27,368 nt of DNA, taken from an uncultured Rhodanobacteraceae bacterium. Its GTDB lineage: Bacteria; Pseudomonadota; Gammaproteobacteria; Xanthomonadales; SZUA-5. The stretch is taken from positions 1 to 27,368 of the forward strand of contig CALEZI010000036.1 in NCBI GenBank assembly GCA_937928755.1, written 5' to 3'. This document shows, one piece after another, positions 7,674-16,238 of this stretch (position 1 is its first letter; each line of letters opens with the position of its first letter). A program made the translations under genes and the position numbers. Under the pieces are notes generated by a model. It did no database searches and was not told the origin of the DNA. It saw only the letters and a program-made list of their open reading frames with translations.

Positions 7674-8276
7674 ATGCAAACCTCTGCTCATGAACTCGAT
7701 ACCCGCGGCGGTGGCCTGCGCGCCGCACTCGCCTTCGGCGTGCTGGCGGTGCTGCTGGGCGGCCTCGTCTACCCGATCGCCGGCACCTTGCTCGGCGGCT
7801 GGACCTTCCCGGCGCAGGCCGGTGGCAGCCTGGTTTCCGTGGACGGTCGCCAGGTCGGCTCGGCGCTGGTGGCGCAGCCGTTCAGCGCGCCGGGCTACTT
7901 CCAGCCGCGCCCGTCCGCCGCTGGCTACAACCCGACGGCGGCCGCCGGCAGCAACTACGCGCCGAGCAATCCGGCGTTGCGCGAGCGCATGGCCGCCGAT
8001 GCGGCCGCGATTGCGGAACGCGACGGGATAACGCTCGCCACGGTCCCGGTCGAACTGATCAGCGCCAGCGGTGGCGGACTCGATCCGCACCTCAGCCCGG
8101 CTGGCGCGCGGGTGCAGGCGGCGCGGATTGCCCGCGCACGTGGCATCGACGAGGCTGCCGTGCTGGCGCTGATCGACGCGCATGTCGAGCGGGCGTGGCT
8201 CGGCGTGTTCGGCGCGCCGCGGGTCAACGTGTTGCTGCTGAACCTCGCGCTCGACCAGCGCGCTTCCGGCCACTGA
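7674..8276 (+). CDS. kdpC: KdpC, accessory subunit of the Kdp K+ ATPase
   Basis: The 200-residue KdpC protein has one N-terminal transmembrane helix (about residues 14-36) and an extracytoplasmic domain. The family signatures are visible: VYPIAGTLLGG, VDGRQVGSALVAQPFSAPGYFQPRPSA, SNYAPSNPAL, SASGGGLDPHLSPAGA and VNVLLLNLALD. It stabilises the complex and increases the transporter's affinity. The ATG at 7674 has GGAG nine bases upstream and starts 16 bases after kdpB ends. Length is within the family range (about 190-200). Confidence 0.96.
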   Translation: MQTSAHELDTRGGGLRAALAFGVLAVLLGGLVYPIAGTLLGGWTFPAQAGGSLVSVDGRQVGSALVAQPFSAPGYFQPRPSAAGYNPTAAAGSNYAPSNPALRERMAADAAAIAERDGITLATVPVELISASGGGLDPHLSPAGARVQAARIARARGIDEAAVLALIDAHVERAWLGVFGAPRVNVLLLNLALDQRASGH

Positions 8277-8279
8277 GCC

Positions 8280-10958
8280 ATGGGCGATGCCCGCAGCGCG
8301 CAGGCCGACGCCCTGCTGGACGGCATCCAGCGTGAGCGCGAGCGCGCCGCGCTGAAGGTGTTCCTCGGCGCCGCGCCGGGCGTCGGCAAGACCTACGCGA
8401 TGCTGTCGGCAGCGCGCGACCTCAAGCGGCGCGGCATCGACGTGGTCATCGGCATCGTCGAAACCCATGGCCGCGCCGAGACTGCCGCGCTGGCCGAGGG
8501 CCTGGAGGTGCTGCCGCGACGCGTGGTCGACTACCGCGAGCGCACGCTCGAGGAGCTTGATCTCGACGCCGTGATCGCGCGGCGCCCCAAGGTGGCATTG
8601 ATCGACGAACTGGCGCACAGCAACGCGCCGGGCAGCCGACATCCGTATCGCTACCAGGACGTGGCGGAACTGCTCGACGCCGGCATCGACGTCTACACCA
8701 CGATCAACATCCAGCACCTCGAAAGCCTCAACGACGTCGTCGAACGCCTCACCGGCGTGCGTGTGCGCGAGACTGTGCCGGATGCGGTGTTCGACCGCGC
8801 GCGCGACATCGTGCTGGTCGATCTGCCACCGCGCGAGCTGATCGAACGCCTGCAGCAAGGCAAGGTCTACTTGCCGGAACTTGCGAGTTCGGCGCTGCAG
8901 CGGTTCTTCAATCCCTCCAATCTGACCGCGCTGCGCGAACTGGCCGTGCAGCAGATCGCCGATCGCGTCGACGCGGACTTGCGGGAAACACTGACCGCCA
9001 AAGGCCAGCAAGTGATTCCGATCCGCCGCCGCCTGCTGGTTGCGGTGGATGGCAGCGGCAACAGCGAGTACCTGGTGCGCGTGTCGCGCAAGCTGGCGGA
9101 ACGCCGCAGCGCGCCGTGGACGGTGGCGTTCGTCGATACCGGCAATGTCGACGCCGACCGCCGTCGTGCCGTCGAGAGCGTGTTCGCGCTGGCGCGCAGG
9201 CTCGGCGCCGAGACCGAGTGGCTGCGCGGCGCCGATGTCGCCGACACGCTGATCGATCATGCCGCACAGCAGGCGATTTCCGGCATCGTGCTCGGTCGCA
9301 CCCGCGAACGCCCGTTTGCGCGCATGTTCAATCGCACACTGACCCAGCGGCTGTTGCAGCATGGCGCGCACCTGGAACTGACCATCCTGGCGACGCCCGA
9401 GGCGCGCCGCCGCGCGCGCAAGCGGGTTTCCTTGCGTTCGCTGTGGCAGTGGAGCGACGTGGTCATTGCCGTCGCCGGCGTGATCGCGGCGATGCTGCTG
9501 GCGCTGATCGGCGAGCGCCTGTTTGCGCTCACTGATCTGTCGCCGATCTTCCTGCTGACCGTGCTGCTGGTGGCCGTGCGCACGCGCGGCAGCATCGCCG
9601 TGCTGACCGCGCTGCTGTGTTTCTTCGGCTGGAACTTCTTCTTCACCGAGCCGCGTTATACGTTTGCCGTATGGGAGCAGCGCGATTTCGTCAACCTGTT
9701 CCTGTTTCTGGTCGTCGCGCTGATCAGCGGTCGACTCGCCAGTCGGCTGCGCCGCCAGGTGCTCAATCTGCGCGAGGCCAACGCCAGCAACCGCGCGCTG
9801 CAGTCGCTCAGCCGCGAACTTGCAGCAGCCGTTGACGACGACGACGTGATTGCCGTAGCGCACAAGGCGCTGGGCCGCGCGGCCGATTGCGACACGGTGT
9901 TGTACCTGCGCGAACTGAGCGGCCAGCAACGCCAGGTCGCCAGCAGCGGCCACGCGCTCGGCCTGACCGAGCAGGCGGCGGCGGACTGGACCGGCGTGCA
10001 TGGCAAGCCGTCTGGCCACGGCACCGATACTCTGCAGGCCTCGTCCTGGTGGTTCCTGCCGCTTAAATCGAAGGACCGCGTGCTGGGCGTCATCGGCCTG
10101 CGCCGCAGCGAAGCGGGCGCCGGCTTCGGTGTCGAACAGGAGGCGCTGCTGCAATCGATGGTCGCCGATGTCGCCGAGGCGCTGGCGCGCACCCAGTTGA
10201 ACGCCGCGCTGGAAGCCGCGCGCATGCAGTCGGAAACCGAAACGCTACGCGCGGCGTTGCTGTCCTCGGTGTCGCACGACCTGCGTTCGCCACTCGCCGC
10301 CATCGTCGGCGCCGCCGAGAGCCTGACCGCCTATGGCGAGCAGATGCCCATTGAGGATCGCCGCAGCTTGCAGCAAGCCATTCTGGGCGAAGGCCAGCGT
10401 CTCGACAGCTACATCCAGAACCTGCTCGACATGACCCGCCTCGGCCATGGCGAACTGAAGATCCAGCGCGACTGGATCGCACCCGGTGAACTCCTCGGCG
10501 CCGCCGCCCGCCGCGTGCGCAAGCAGTTCCCCGCACTCGACCTGGTGCTCGATGTGCCCAGCGATCTGCCCCTGCTGTGGGTGCATCCGGCGCTGATCGA
10601 GCAGGCGCTGTTCAACATCCTGGAGAATGCCGCGCGCTTTTCGCCGCCCGGTGCGCCGGTGCTGCTGCGCGCGCGTGCCGACGATTGCACCGAAAAACTG
10701 GACATCAGCGTCACCGATCGCGGCCCGGGCATCCCCGAGGAGGAGCGCAAGCGCATCTTCGACATGTTCTACTCGGCGGCGCGTGGCGATCGCGGCAAGG
10801 GTGGCACCGGCCTGGGCTTGAGCATCTGCCAGGGCATGATCGGCGCCCATGGCGGGCAGGTCGAAGCCTTGCCAGGCAGCGACGGCATCGGTACCGTGAT
10901 CCGGGTGACGCTGCCGCTGACGGCGCACCCCGCGAGCACGGAGACCGAATCCGGATGA
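8280..10958 (+). CDS. kdpD: KdpD, K+/turgor sensor histidine kinase
   Basis: The 892-residue sensor kinase controls kdp expression with KdpE. Order of domains: an N-terminal KdpD ATP-binding region with Walker A GAAPGVGKT (30-38) and LIDELAHSNAPGSRH; a universal-stress-protein-like region (LLVAVDGSGNSEYLVR... to GRTRERP); four closely packed transmembrane helices (about 387-490); a GAF-like region (about 510-640); HisKA with phospho-acceptor His666 (SSVSHDLRSPL); and an HATPase domain (NILENAARFSPPG, DRGPGIPEEE, GTGLGLSICQGM). Length equals E. coli KdpD (894). It starts three bases after the kdpC stop, so the genes are translationally coupled, and its stop overlaps the kdpE start. Confidence 0.96.
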   Translation: MGDARSAQADALLDGIQRERERAALKVFLGAAPGVGKTYAMLSAARDLKRRGIDVVIGIVETHGRAETAALAEGLEVLPRRVVDYRERTLEELDLDAVIARRPKVALIDELAHSNAPGSRHPYRYQDVAELLDAGIDVYTTINIQHLESLNDVVERLTGVRVRETVPDAVFDRARDIVLVDLPPRELIERLQQGKVYLPELASSALQRFFNPSNLTALRELAVQQIADRVDADLRETLTAKGQQVIPIRRRLLVAVDGSGNSEYLVRVSRKLAERRSAPWTVAFVDTGNVDADRRRAVESVFALARRLGAETEWLRGADVADTLIDHAAQQAISGIVLGRTRERPFARMFNRTLTQRLLQHGAHLELTILATPEARRRARKRVSLRSLWQWSDVVIAVAGVIAAMLLALIGERLFALTDLSPIFLLTVLLVAVRTRGSIAVLTALLCFFGWNFFFTEPRYTFAVWEQRDFVNLFLFLVVALISGRLASRLRRQVLNLREANASNRALQSLSRELAAAVDDDDVIAVAHKALGRAADCDTVLYLRELSGQQRQVASSGHALGLTEQAAADWTGVHGKPSGHGTDTLQASSWWFLPLKSKDRVLGVIGLRRSEAGAGFGVEQEALLQSMVADVAEALARTQLNAALEAARMQSETETLRAALLSSVSHDLRSPLAAIVGAAESLTAYGEQMPIEDRRSLQQAILGEGQRLDSYIQNLLDMTRLGHGELKIQRDWIAPGELLGAAARRVRKQFPALDLVLDVPSDLPLLWVHPALIEQALFNILENAARFSPPGAPVLLRARADDCTEKLDISVTDRGPGIPEEERKRIFDMFYSAARGDRGKGGTGLGLSICQGMIGAHGGQVEALPGSDGIGTVIRVTLPLTAHPASTETESG

Positions 10959-11641
10959 CCGAATCCAAGCCGCGCATCCTGGTGGTCGACGACGAACCGC
11001 AGATCCGCAAGTTGCTCGACATTAGCCTGCGCGCGCAGGGCTACCGCGTGGAAGAAGCGGCCAACGGTGCCACCGCGCTGGCCGCACTCGCTGCGCATGG
11101 CGCCGACCTGGTGATCCTCGACATCGGCCTGCCCGATCGTGAGGGACATGACGTGCTGCGCGATATCCGCGCATGGACCGAGGTGCCGGTGATCATGCTC
11201 TCGGTGCGCGCGTCGGAAGCCGAAAAGGTGCGCGCGCTTGATCTCGGCGCCAACGACTACGTGACCAAACCCTTCGGCGTGCAGGAACTTTCCGCGCGTA
11301 TTCGTGCGTTGTTGCGCACCCAACCGGCGATCGCCGGCGAGAGTGGCTTCGAGGATGGACATCTGCACGTCGACCCGCTGCGCCGACAGGCCGAGCTGGA
11401 TGGCGTCACGTTACGCCTGACACCCAAGGAATGGACGTTGCTGCTGTTGTTGCTGCGCCATCGCGGCAAGGTGCTGACCCACCCGCAGTTGCTGCGCGAA
11501 ATCTGGGGACCCGACCACGACGGCGATTCGCATTACCTGCGCATCCTGGTCGGCCGCCTGCGGCGCAAGCTCGGCGATGACCCGCTGACGCCGAAGTACA
11601 TCGAGACCGAGGCCGGCGTGGGCTTGCGCTGGCTCGCGTAG
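10955..11641 (+). CDS. kdpE: KdpE, OmpR-type response regulator
   Basis: The 228-residue response regulator is phosphorylated by KdpD and activates the kdp promoter. The receiver domain has the acidic pair DDE (12-14), phospho-acceptor Asp56 (VILDIGLPD) and Lys in VTKPFG. The C-terminal winged-helix domain is OmpR/PhoB type (LTPKEWTLLLLLLRHRGKVLTHPQLLREIWG, HYLRILVGRLRRKL). The ATG at 10955 overlaps the kdpD stop in an ATGA arrangement, which fixes the start. It is the last gene of the operon, followed by a REP-like palindrome. Confidence 0.96.
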   Translation: MTESKPRILVVDDEPQIRKLLDISLRAQGYRVEEAANGATALAALAAHGADLVILDIGLPDREGHDVLRDIRAWTEVPVIMLSVRASEAEKVRALDLGANDYVTKPFGVQELSARIRALLRTQPAIAGESGFEDGHLHVDPLRRQAELDGVTLRLTPKEWTLLLLLLRHRGKVLTHPQLLREIWGPDHDGDSHYLRILVGRLRRKLGDDPLTPKYIETEAGVGLRWLA

Positions 11642-11645
11642 CTTG

Positions 11646-11712
11646 CTGTGGGAGCGGGCTCGTCCCGCGAGCTCTGGCCGCCAGAGCTCGCGACACAAGG
11701 TCGCTCCCACAG
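11646..11712. repeat. REP-like palindrome at the end of the kdp operon
   Basis: CTGTGGGAGCG at 11646 pairs with CGCTCCCACAG ending at 11712, and the inner GCGAGCTCTGG pairs with CCAGAGCTCGC. It begins four bases after the kdpE stop and ends 15 bases before the end of the convergent nrdJb. It probably serves as a shared transcription end for both, inferred from position. Confidence 0.8.
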
Positions 11713-11726
11713 AGGTCAGTCGCGTT

Positions 11727-12533
11727 TCACCCGCACTTCGAATAACCGCAATTCAGGCAAGTCTGGCAGCCATCCATCAGCACCATCGCCTTGGTATTGC
11801 ATTTGCCGCACATCAACGCGCTAGGCGGGAACGAGGCGCTAACGGGTTCCACCGGCTCGATCGGCACGATGGCGAGACTCGCGCCGCGAAGCTCGGGCTC
11901 GCGGCTCAGTTCAGCGTTTTTTTTTGCGTTTGCGCTGTTCTGTGCGTCGTACTGCGCGCGCTTCTTCGAGATCGCTTCGCGCTGCTCGATGCTCAGCTCG
12001 TCGCCGATCATCATGCCGATCTTCTTCAGGTGATCCTCGACGACGAAACCGAGTTCGGCGACGATCGACGGCATGTAGACGCCGCCGGCCTTGAAGTAAC
12101 CTCCGCGCGGGTCGAACACCGCTTTCAGTTCTTCGACGATGAAAGTGACATCGCCGCCTTTGCGGAACACGGCGCTCATGATGCGCGTCAACGCCACGGC
12201 CCACTGGAAGTGGTCCATGTTCTTCGAGTTGATGAACACTTCGAACGGACGTCGCGATTCGTGTTCGGTGCCTTCGTTGAGCACGATGTCGTTGATGGTC
12301 ACGTACAGCGCGTGCTCGAACAGCGGCGACTTGATCTTGTAGGTGCTGCCATCGAGCATTTCCGGGCGCTCGACGCGCTCGTGCATGTGGATCACCTCGG
12401 CGCCCGGCACCTCGTCCACCGTCTCCGGCTGCGCCGCGGCAATACGCGCGGCCTCCGCGGCTTCGGTCTTCGCCTTGTCTTCCGGCGTCTGCACCGCGTA
12501 GCCGGTAATCTTCTTGCTGATCTTGATGGTCAT
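11727..12533 (-). CDS. nrdJb: NrdJb, C-terminal component of split class II ribonucleotide reductase
   Basis: A 268-residue protein corresponding to the C-terminal part of adenosylcobalamin-dependent ribonucleotide reductase, encoded separately as in Pseudomonas NrdJb. It has the typical core (YKIKSPLFEHALYVTINDI, FEVFINSKNMDHFQWAVALTRIMSAVFRKGGD) and a cysteine-rich tail at the extreme C-terminus (CGKCNTKAMVLMDGCQTC then LNCGYSKCG). That tail is expected to carry the redox cysteines or zinc-ribbon-like element needed to re-reduce the active site. The ATG at 12533 is preferred over the longer frame because GGAAG sits seven bases upstream. Residues 20-50 are a charged Ala-rich linker. It must act together with NrdJa (13989-16136), two genes upstream on the same strand. 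Confidence 0.87.
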   Translation of the reverse strand: MTIKISKKITGYAVQTPEDKAKTEAAEAARIAAAQPETVDEVPGAEVIHMHERVERPEMLDGSTYKIKSPLFEHALYVTINDIVLNEGTEHESRRPFEVFINSKNMDHFQWAVALTRIMSAVFRKGGDVTFIVEELKAVFDPRGGYFKAGGVYMPSIVAELGFVVEDHLKKIGMMIGDELSIEQREAISKKRAQYDAQNSANAKKNAELSREPELRGASLAIVPIEPVEPVSASFPPSALMCGKCNTKAMVLMDGCQTCLNCGYSKCG

Positions 12534-12550
12534 GGTCGGGCTTCCGGGCA

Positions 12551-12566
12551 ATGCCCCGTGGGGCAT
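12551..12566 (-). promoter_or_regulatory. Short hairpin in the nrdJb leader
   Basis: A perfect 16-base palindrome, ATGCCCCGTGGGGCAT, lies 18 bases upstream of the nrdJb start and downstream of the preceding gene's stop. It could end transcription from upstream or hold the leader of nrdJb. No T-run follows. Confidence 0.45.
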
Positions 12567-12633
12567 CGCTTCATGGTGAGAGCGCAGATGCAGGTGCTGA
12601 GCGTTGGCGAACCGATACCGCGGGCGCCTGGTC

Positions 12634-13167
12634 TTATTTGGCGGAGATCAGCTTGAGCTCATCGCCCTGTTGGTACGCAGTCAGCACTTCGAGATCGCGA
12701 CCAATGCGTGCCAGTTCGAGCAAATGATCGATCTGGATCGGCCGATCCGTGCTGTTCAGCAAGATGATCTGATCGATCACATAGGCGCGCTTGACGCCGG
12801 CGAGCGCCTCGGCGAGCCCGAGCGAATCGTAGACCTCGTCCTGAAACAGGAACTCGCGCTCGCCGTGCGGCAACAGTTCCACCTTGAGTTTCTGCCCCGG
12901 GATGAGATCCGCTGGCAAGGCGACGCGGTTGGCGCTGCCAGAGCCCGAATCGGTCCTGGGAGGGGCGTCGTTGGCCTTGAGCACGGCCTCTTTCAATGCC
13001 GTCTGCGACTTGTCTGCGCCGTACTTGGCGTTGAGTTCGGCCAGGTGTTTTTCGTAATCGGTCTTGCTGCGCGGCTGCAGCGTGATGTCGCCGCTCTTTG
13101 TTTGCGCGATGGCGGCATCGAGCGGCAACACCATGAACAGCGCGATCAACATCATCCAGTACTTCAT
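12634..13167 (-). CDS. Exported hypothetical protein, 177 residues
   Basis: I do not recognise this protein. It begins with a clear signal peptide (MKYWMMLIALFMVLPLDAAIAQ, cleavage near AIA-Q). A helical, charged region (about 30-65) is followed by a Ser/Gly-rich linker (about 72-80). The rest is a compact mixed domain with PGQKLKVELLPHGEREFLFQDE and a hydrophobic strand VIDQIILLN. It is probably periplasmic. It lies between the histone-like gene and nrdJb on the same strand. A hairpin at 13181-13205 just upstream suggests it may have its own promoter. No sequence feature ties it to ribonucleotide reduction, so its place between the two reductase genes may be accidental. Confidence 0.7.
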   Translation of the reverse strand: MKYWMMLIALFMVLPLDAAIAQTKSGDITLQPRSKTDYEKHLAELNAKYGADKSQTALKEAVLKANDAPPRTDSGSGSANRVALPADLIPGQKLKVELLPHGEREFLFQDEVYDSLGLAEALAGVKRAYVIDQIILLNSTDRPIQIDHLLELARIGRDLEVLTAYQQGDELKLISAK

Positions 13168-13180
13168 TGCAAATCTCCGG

Positions 13181-13205
13181 GCACCCCCGCGCTCGCGGGG
13201 ATGCC
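13181..13205 (-). terminator. Hairpin after the histone-like gene
   Basis: GCACCCCCGC (13181-13190) pairs with GCGGGGATGC (13196-13205, one mismatch) around a short loop. It lies between the end of the histone-like gene and the start of the exported unknown. A GC-rich terminator-like structure; the T-run is poor. Confidence 0.45.
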
Positions 13206-13243
13206 TCGTGCTGTCATGAATCCAACCGTACGCCGACGACTGC

Positions 13244-13837
13244 TTACTTCTTGGCTGCCGGCTTCTTGGCTGCCGGCTTTGCCGCAGCTTTGGCGGCGGG
13301 CTTTGCGGCGGCCTTGGCAGCCGGCTTCGCAGTTGCCTTGGCCGCGGGCTTGGCGGCCGGCTTGGCGGCTGGCTTGGCCGCAGGCTTCGCGGCTGCCTTG
13401 GCTGCCGGCTTCGCGGCCGGCTTCGCTGCTGCCTTGGCTGCAGGCTTGGCCGGTTTGGCCTTCGCCGCTGCCTTGGTCAACGCGGCGCCGGCCTTGCCGG
13501 CCGCCTTGGCGACGACGGTTCGCGCTTCATTGACTTTGCCGGCGACCGCCTTCTCAGCCTTGGCAACCACCTTCTTGGCGTCCTTGACCTTGCCCGCAAC
13601 CGCCTTTTCGACTTTCGCTTCGGCCTTGACGACAGCCTTCTTGACTTCGGTAGCCTTGGCCTCGACGGCCTTTTTCGCTACGCCCACCTTTTTGGTCGCT
13701 GCCTTCTTCACCTTGGCCACCTTGGCTTCTGCCGCGGCAACCACTTGTTTGCCTTCGGCGATCAGCTTCTCGCCAATGGCTTCGGCACGATCTTTCAGCT
13801 CTTCGACTTTGCCCGCAATACCCTTCTTGCCTTTCAT
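13244..13837 (-). CDS. Histone H1-like / AlgP-like Lys-Ala-Pro-rich DNA-binding protein
   Basis: A 197-residue, very basic, low-complexity protein. Residues 1 to about 118 are Lys/Ala/Val/Glu-rich with helical heptad-like character (KVEELKDRAEAIGEKL, then KKAVEAKATEVKKAVVKAEAKVEKAVAG), including two related KAVAGKV(K/N) segments. Residues from about 119 to the end are tandem KPAA/KAAA tetrapeptides ending in KKPAAKK, as in Pseudomonas AlgP and bacterial H1-like proteins. Such tails bind DNA without sequence preference and help compact the nucleoid. The ATG at 13837 has GAGGGAG upstream. The longer open frame is unlikely because it crosses a hairpin. The repetitive DNA makes the gene prone to length variation and assembly error. 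It lies between nrdJa and nrdJb. Confidence 0.85.
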   Translation of the reverse strand: MKGKKGIAGKVEELKDRAEAIGEKLIAEGKQVVAAAEAKVAKVKKAATKKVGVAKKAVEAKATEVKKAVVKAEAKVEKAVAGKVKDAKKVVAKAEKAVAGKVNEARTVVAKAAGKAGAALTKAAAKAKPAKPAAKAAAKPAAKPAAKAAAKPAAKPAAKPAAKPAAKATAKPAAKAAAKPAAKAAAKPAAKKPAAKK

Positions 13838-13862
13838 GACGACCACTCCCTCGCTCAGTTTG

Positions 13863-13879
13863 GCGCCCCGGCGGGGCGC
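13863..13879 (-). terminator. Hairpin between nrdJa and the histone-like gene
   Basis: GCGCCCC (13863-13869) and GGGGCGC (13873-13879) form a perfect 7-bp GC stem with a 3-base loop, 110 bases past the nrdJa stop. It may end or weaken nrdJa transcription. The T-run is absent, so this is tentative. Confidence 0.4.
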
Positions 13880-13988
13880 GGTCCATCGAACTTGTTGCCT
13901 GCGTCCACGACTCGCGGGCATACCCGCATCCAAGTCTGGCCAGACCTGACCTGGTCCGAAAAGTCCACAAGGACTTCTCGGGCCAAAC

Positions 13989-16136
13989 TCAGAATTTGCC
14001 GTAATAGCCCTCTTTGAGAGCATCGAACAGATTGGCGGCGGTATGCGTCTCGCCGTCGTATTCGATTTCTTCGTTGCCCTTGACTTCGATCACGCTACCG
14101 TCTTCGAGTTCAAACCGATAGAGGGTGTTCTCCAGGTCTTGCTCCTTGACCAACACGCCCTGGAACGCCGCCGGATTGAAGCGGAAAGTGGTGCAGCCCT
14201 TCAATCCCTGTTTGTGCGCATACAGGTAGATGTCCTTGAAGTCGGCGTAGGCGTAATCGGTCGGCACGTTGGCCGTCTTGCTGATCGACGAGTCCACCCA
14301 CTTTTGCGACGCCGCCTGGATGTCGACATGCGACTTCGGGCTGATGTCGTCGGCGGACACGAAATAGTCCGGCAGTTTTTCGTCCGGCTTTTCGCTGTAG
14401 GGCATTGCCTTCGGGTTGACCAGTTGCCGGTAGGCGAGCAACTCGTAGCTGAACACCTCGACTTTTTCCTTGGACTTCTTGCCCTCGCGGATGACGTTTC
14501 GCGAGTAGTGGTGCGCAAACGAGGGTTCGATGCCGTTGCTGGCATTGTTGCCGATCGACAGCGAGATGGTGCCAGTCGGCGCAATCGAGCTGTGATGGGT
14601 GAAGCGCGCACCGACCTCGGTCAATTCGCCGACCAGTTCCGGCGCCACGCCGGCCAGTCGTTGCATGTAGCGTGAGTACTTGCCATGCAGCAAACGTCCC
14701 GGAATCTGGTCGCCGACGCGATAGCCGTCGGCAACCATTTCCGGGCGCTTGCGCAGCATTTCGCCGGTCACCTCGAACTGCTCCAGCATGATCGGCGCGG
14801 GACCCTTCTCCCGCGCCAGGATCAATGCCTCTTCCCAACCGGCGATGGCCATGTCGCGCGAAACCGCATCGGTGAATTCCAGCGATTCGGGCGAACCGTA
14901 GCGCATCTTGAGCATGGTCAACGTCGAGCCGAGGCCGAGAAAGCCCATGCCATGGCGGCGCTTGCGCATGATCTCGTCGCGTTGGCCCTGCAGCGGCAGG
15001 CCGTTGACCTCGACCACGTTGTCGAGCATGCGCGTGAACACACGCACCACTTCCTTGTATTCGTCCCAGTCGAAGCGAGCACGCGCGGTGAACGGTTCGC
15101 GCACGAACTTGGTCAGGTTCACCGAGCCCAGCAGGCACGAGCCATAGGGCGGCAAGGGTTGCTCGCCGCACGGGTTGGTGGCGCGGATGCTCTCGCACCA
15201 CCAGTTGTTGTTCATCTCGTTGACGCGATCGATCAGGATGAAGCCGGGCTCGGCGAAATCGTAGGTCGAGGTCATGATCATTTCCCACAGACCCTTGGCG
15301 CGTATGTGGCCGTAGATCTTGCAGGCGACCAGACCGTCGTCGCGACTGACATAGTTGTTGCTCGTCGGCCATTCGCGCCAGATCACCTGGGACGGGTCGG
15401 CGATATCGATCTCGTGCTGTTCCTTGACGTGCACCGGGAACACCAGCGGCCAGTCGCCATCGGTTTCCACCGCGTGGATGAACTCGTCGGTGATCAACAG
15501 CGACAGGTTGAACTGGCGCAATCGACCGTCCTCGCGCTTGGCCTTGATGAACTCCTTGACGTCCGGGTGTGCGACATCGAATGTGCCCATCTGCGCGCCG
15601 CGGCGGCCACCGGCGCTGGACACGGTGAAACACATCTTGTCGTAGATATCCATGAACGACAGCGGGCCGGAGGTGTAAGCACCGGCACCCGACACATAAG
15701 CGCCACGCGGGCGCAAGGTGGAGAACTCGTAACCGATGCCGCAGCCGGCTTTCAACGTCAGCCCGGCTTCATGGACCTTGCCGAGGATGTCGTCCATCGA
15801 GTCGCCGATGGTGCCCGATACCGTGCAGTTGATCGTGCTGGTCGCCGGCTTGTGCTCCAGCGCGCCGGCGTTGCTGGTGATGCGGCCGGCCGGAATGGCG
15901 CCGCGACGCAGCGCCCAGAGGAAACGCTCATACCAGTACGCGCGTTTGTCGGCGTTGTCCTCGGCGTCGGCGAGCGCCCGGGCAACGCGCTTGAAGGTGT
16001 CGTCGATGGTGCGATCGATCGGATCGCCGAGTTTGCTCTTCAGGCGGTACTTCTTGTCCCAGATATCCTGGGACGCGGGCTGCATTGGAATATCCACGGC
16101 GTCGCTACGAACCGCTTCCAGACGAACGGTGCTCAT
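13989..16136 (-). CDS. nrdJa: NrdJa, catalytic class II (B12-dependent) ribonucleotide reductase
   Basis: The 715-residue catalytic component of adenosylcobalamin-dependent ribonucleotide reductase reduces ribonucleotides to deoxyribonucleotides independently of oxygen. Visible motifs: the first redox Cys104 in STINCTVSG; the active-site NPCGE (residues 321-325), with Cys323 the thiyl-radical residue and Glu325; HGMGFLGLG; and the late PTGTISLSIGNNASNGIEP. The C-terminal Cys tail present in single-chain enzymes is missing and supplied by NrdJb, so the enzyme is split. The ATG at 16136 has GGGGAGG about nine bases upstream; an in-frame TTG lies one codon before it. Two NrdR-box-like sites lie upstream. 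No ATP-cone is seen at the N-terminus. Confidence 0.94.
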   Translation of the reverse strand: MSTVRLEAVRSDAVDIPMQPASQDIWDKKYRLKSKLGDPIDRTIDDTFKRVARALADAEDNADKRAYWYERFLWALRRGAIPAGRITSNAGALEHKPATSTINCTVSGTIGDSMDDILGKVHEAGLTLKAGCGIGYEFSTLRPRGAYVSGAGAYTSGPLSFMDIYDKMCFTVSSAGGRRGAQMGTFDVAHPDVKEFIKAKREDGRLRQFNLSLLITDEFIHAVETDGDWPLVFPVHVKEQHEIDIADPSQVIWREWPTSNNYVSRDDGLVACKIYGHIRAKGLWEMIMTSTYDFAEPGFILIDRVNEMNNNWWCESIRATNPCGEQPLPPYGSCLLGSVNLTKFVREPFTARARFDWDEYKEVVRVFTRMLDNVVEVNGLPLQGQRDEIMRKRRHGMGFLGLGSTLTMLKMRYGSPESLEFTDAVSRDMAIAGWEEALILAREKGPAPIMLEQFEVTGEMLRKRPEMVADGYRVGDQIPGRLLHGKYSRYMQRLAGVAPELVGELTEVGARFTHHSSIAPTGTISLSIGNNASNGIEPSFAHHYSRNVIREGKKSKEKVEVFSYELLAYRQLVNPKAMPYSEKPDEKLPDYFVSADDISPKSHVDIQAASQKWVDSSISKTANVPTDYAYADFKDIYLYAHKQGLKGCTTFRFNPAAFQGVLVKEQDLENTLYRFELEDGSVIEVKGNEEIEYDGETHTAANLFDALKEGYYGKF

Positions 16137-16171
16137 CAAAGATTGCCTCCCCAGGCGTAAGGCGCGTTCTT

Positions 16172-16238
16172 ATTATGTGTTGCGGTCGAGCAACTAGTTC
16201 TTGGTGCCAGTTCACATCTCGACCACTACATCTAGTGG
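16172..16238 (-). promoter_or_regulatory. nrdJa control region with paired NrdR-box-like sites
   Basis: Box 1 (16223-16238) lies in an 18-base near-perfect palindrome (ACCACTACATCTAGTGGT, 16222-16239) and matches the NrdR consensus acaCwAtATaTwGtgt at about 12 of 16 positions. Box 2 (16191-16206, CAACTAGTTCTTGGTG) is weaker. The centres are 32 bp apart, three helical turns, which is the usual spacing of NrdR box pairs. A -10-like CATAAT on the minus strand is at 16172-16177, and box 2 overlaps where the -35 would fall. No nrdR gene is in the window. I looked for a cobalamin riboswitch in the leader and did not see one. Confidence 0.65.

Noticed and set aside
7614..10154. Very long open frame on the minus strand across kdpC and kdpD (846 codons)
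   Set aside because: It is antisense to two well-supported genes, has Arg/His/Gln-rich composition typical of high-GC shadow frames, and shows no recognisable motif.
13181..14023. Possible CRISPR-like or minisatellite array from the regular GGCxGGCTT pattern at 13244-13450
   Set aside because: The repetition is explained by the KPAA/KAAA tetrapeptide codons of the histone-like gene; there are no spacers.
14110..15633. Second minus-strand frame (507 codons) inside nrdJa
   Set aside because: Frame-shifted shadow of nrdJa with no motif; the nrdJa frame is intact throughout.
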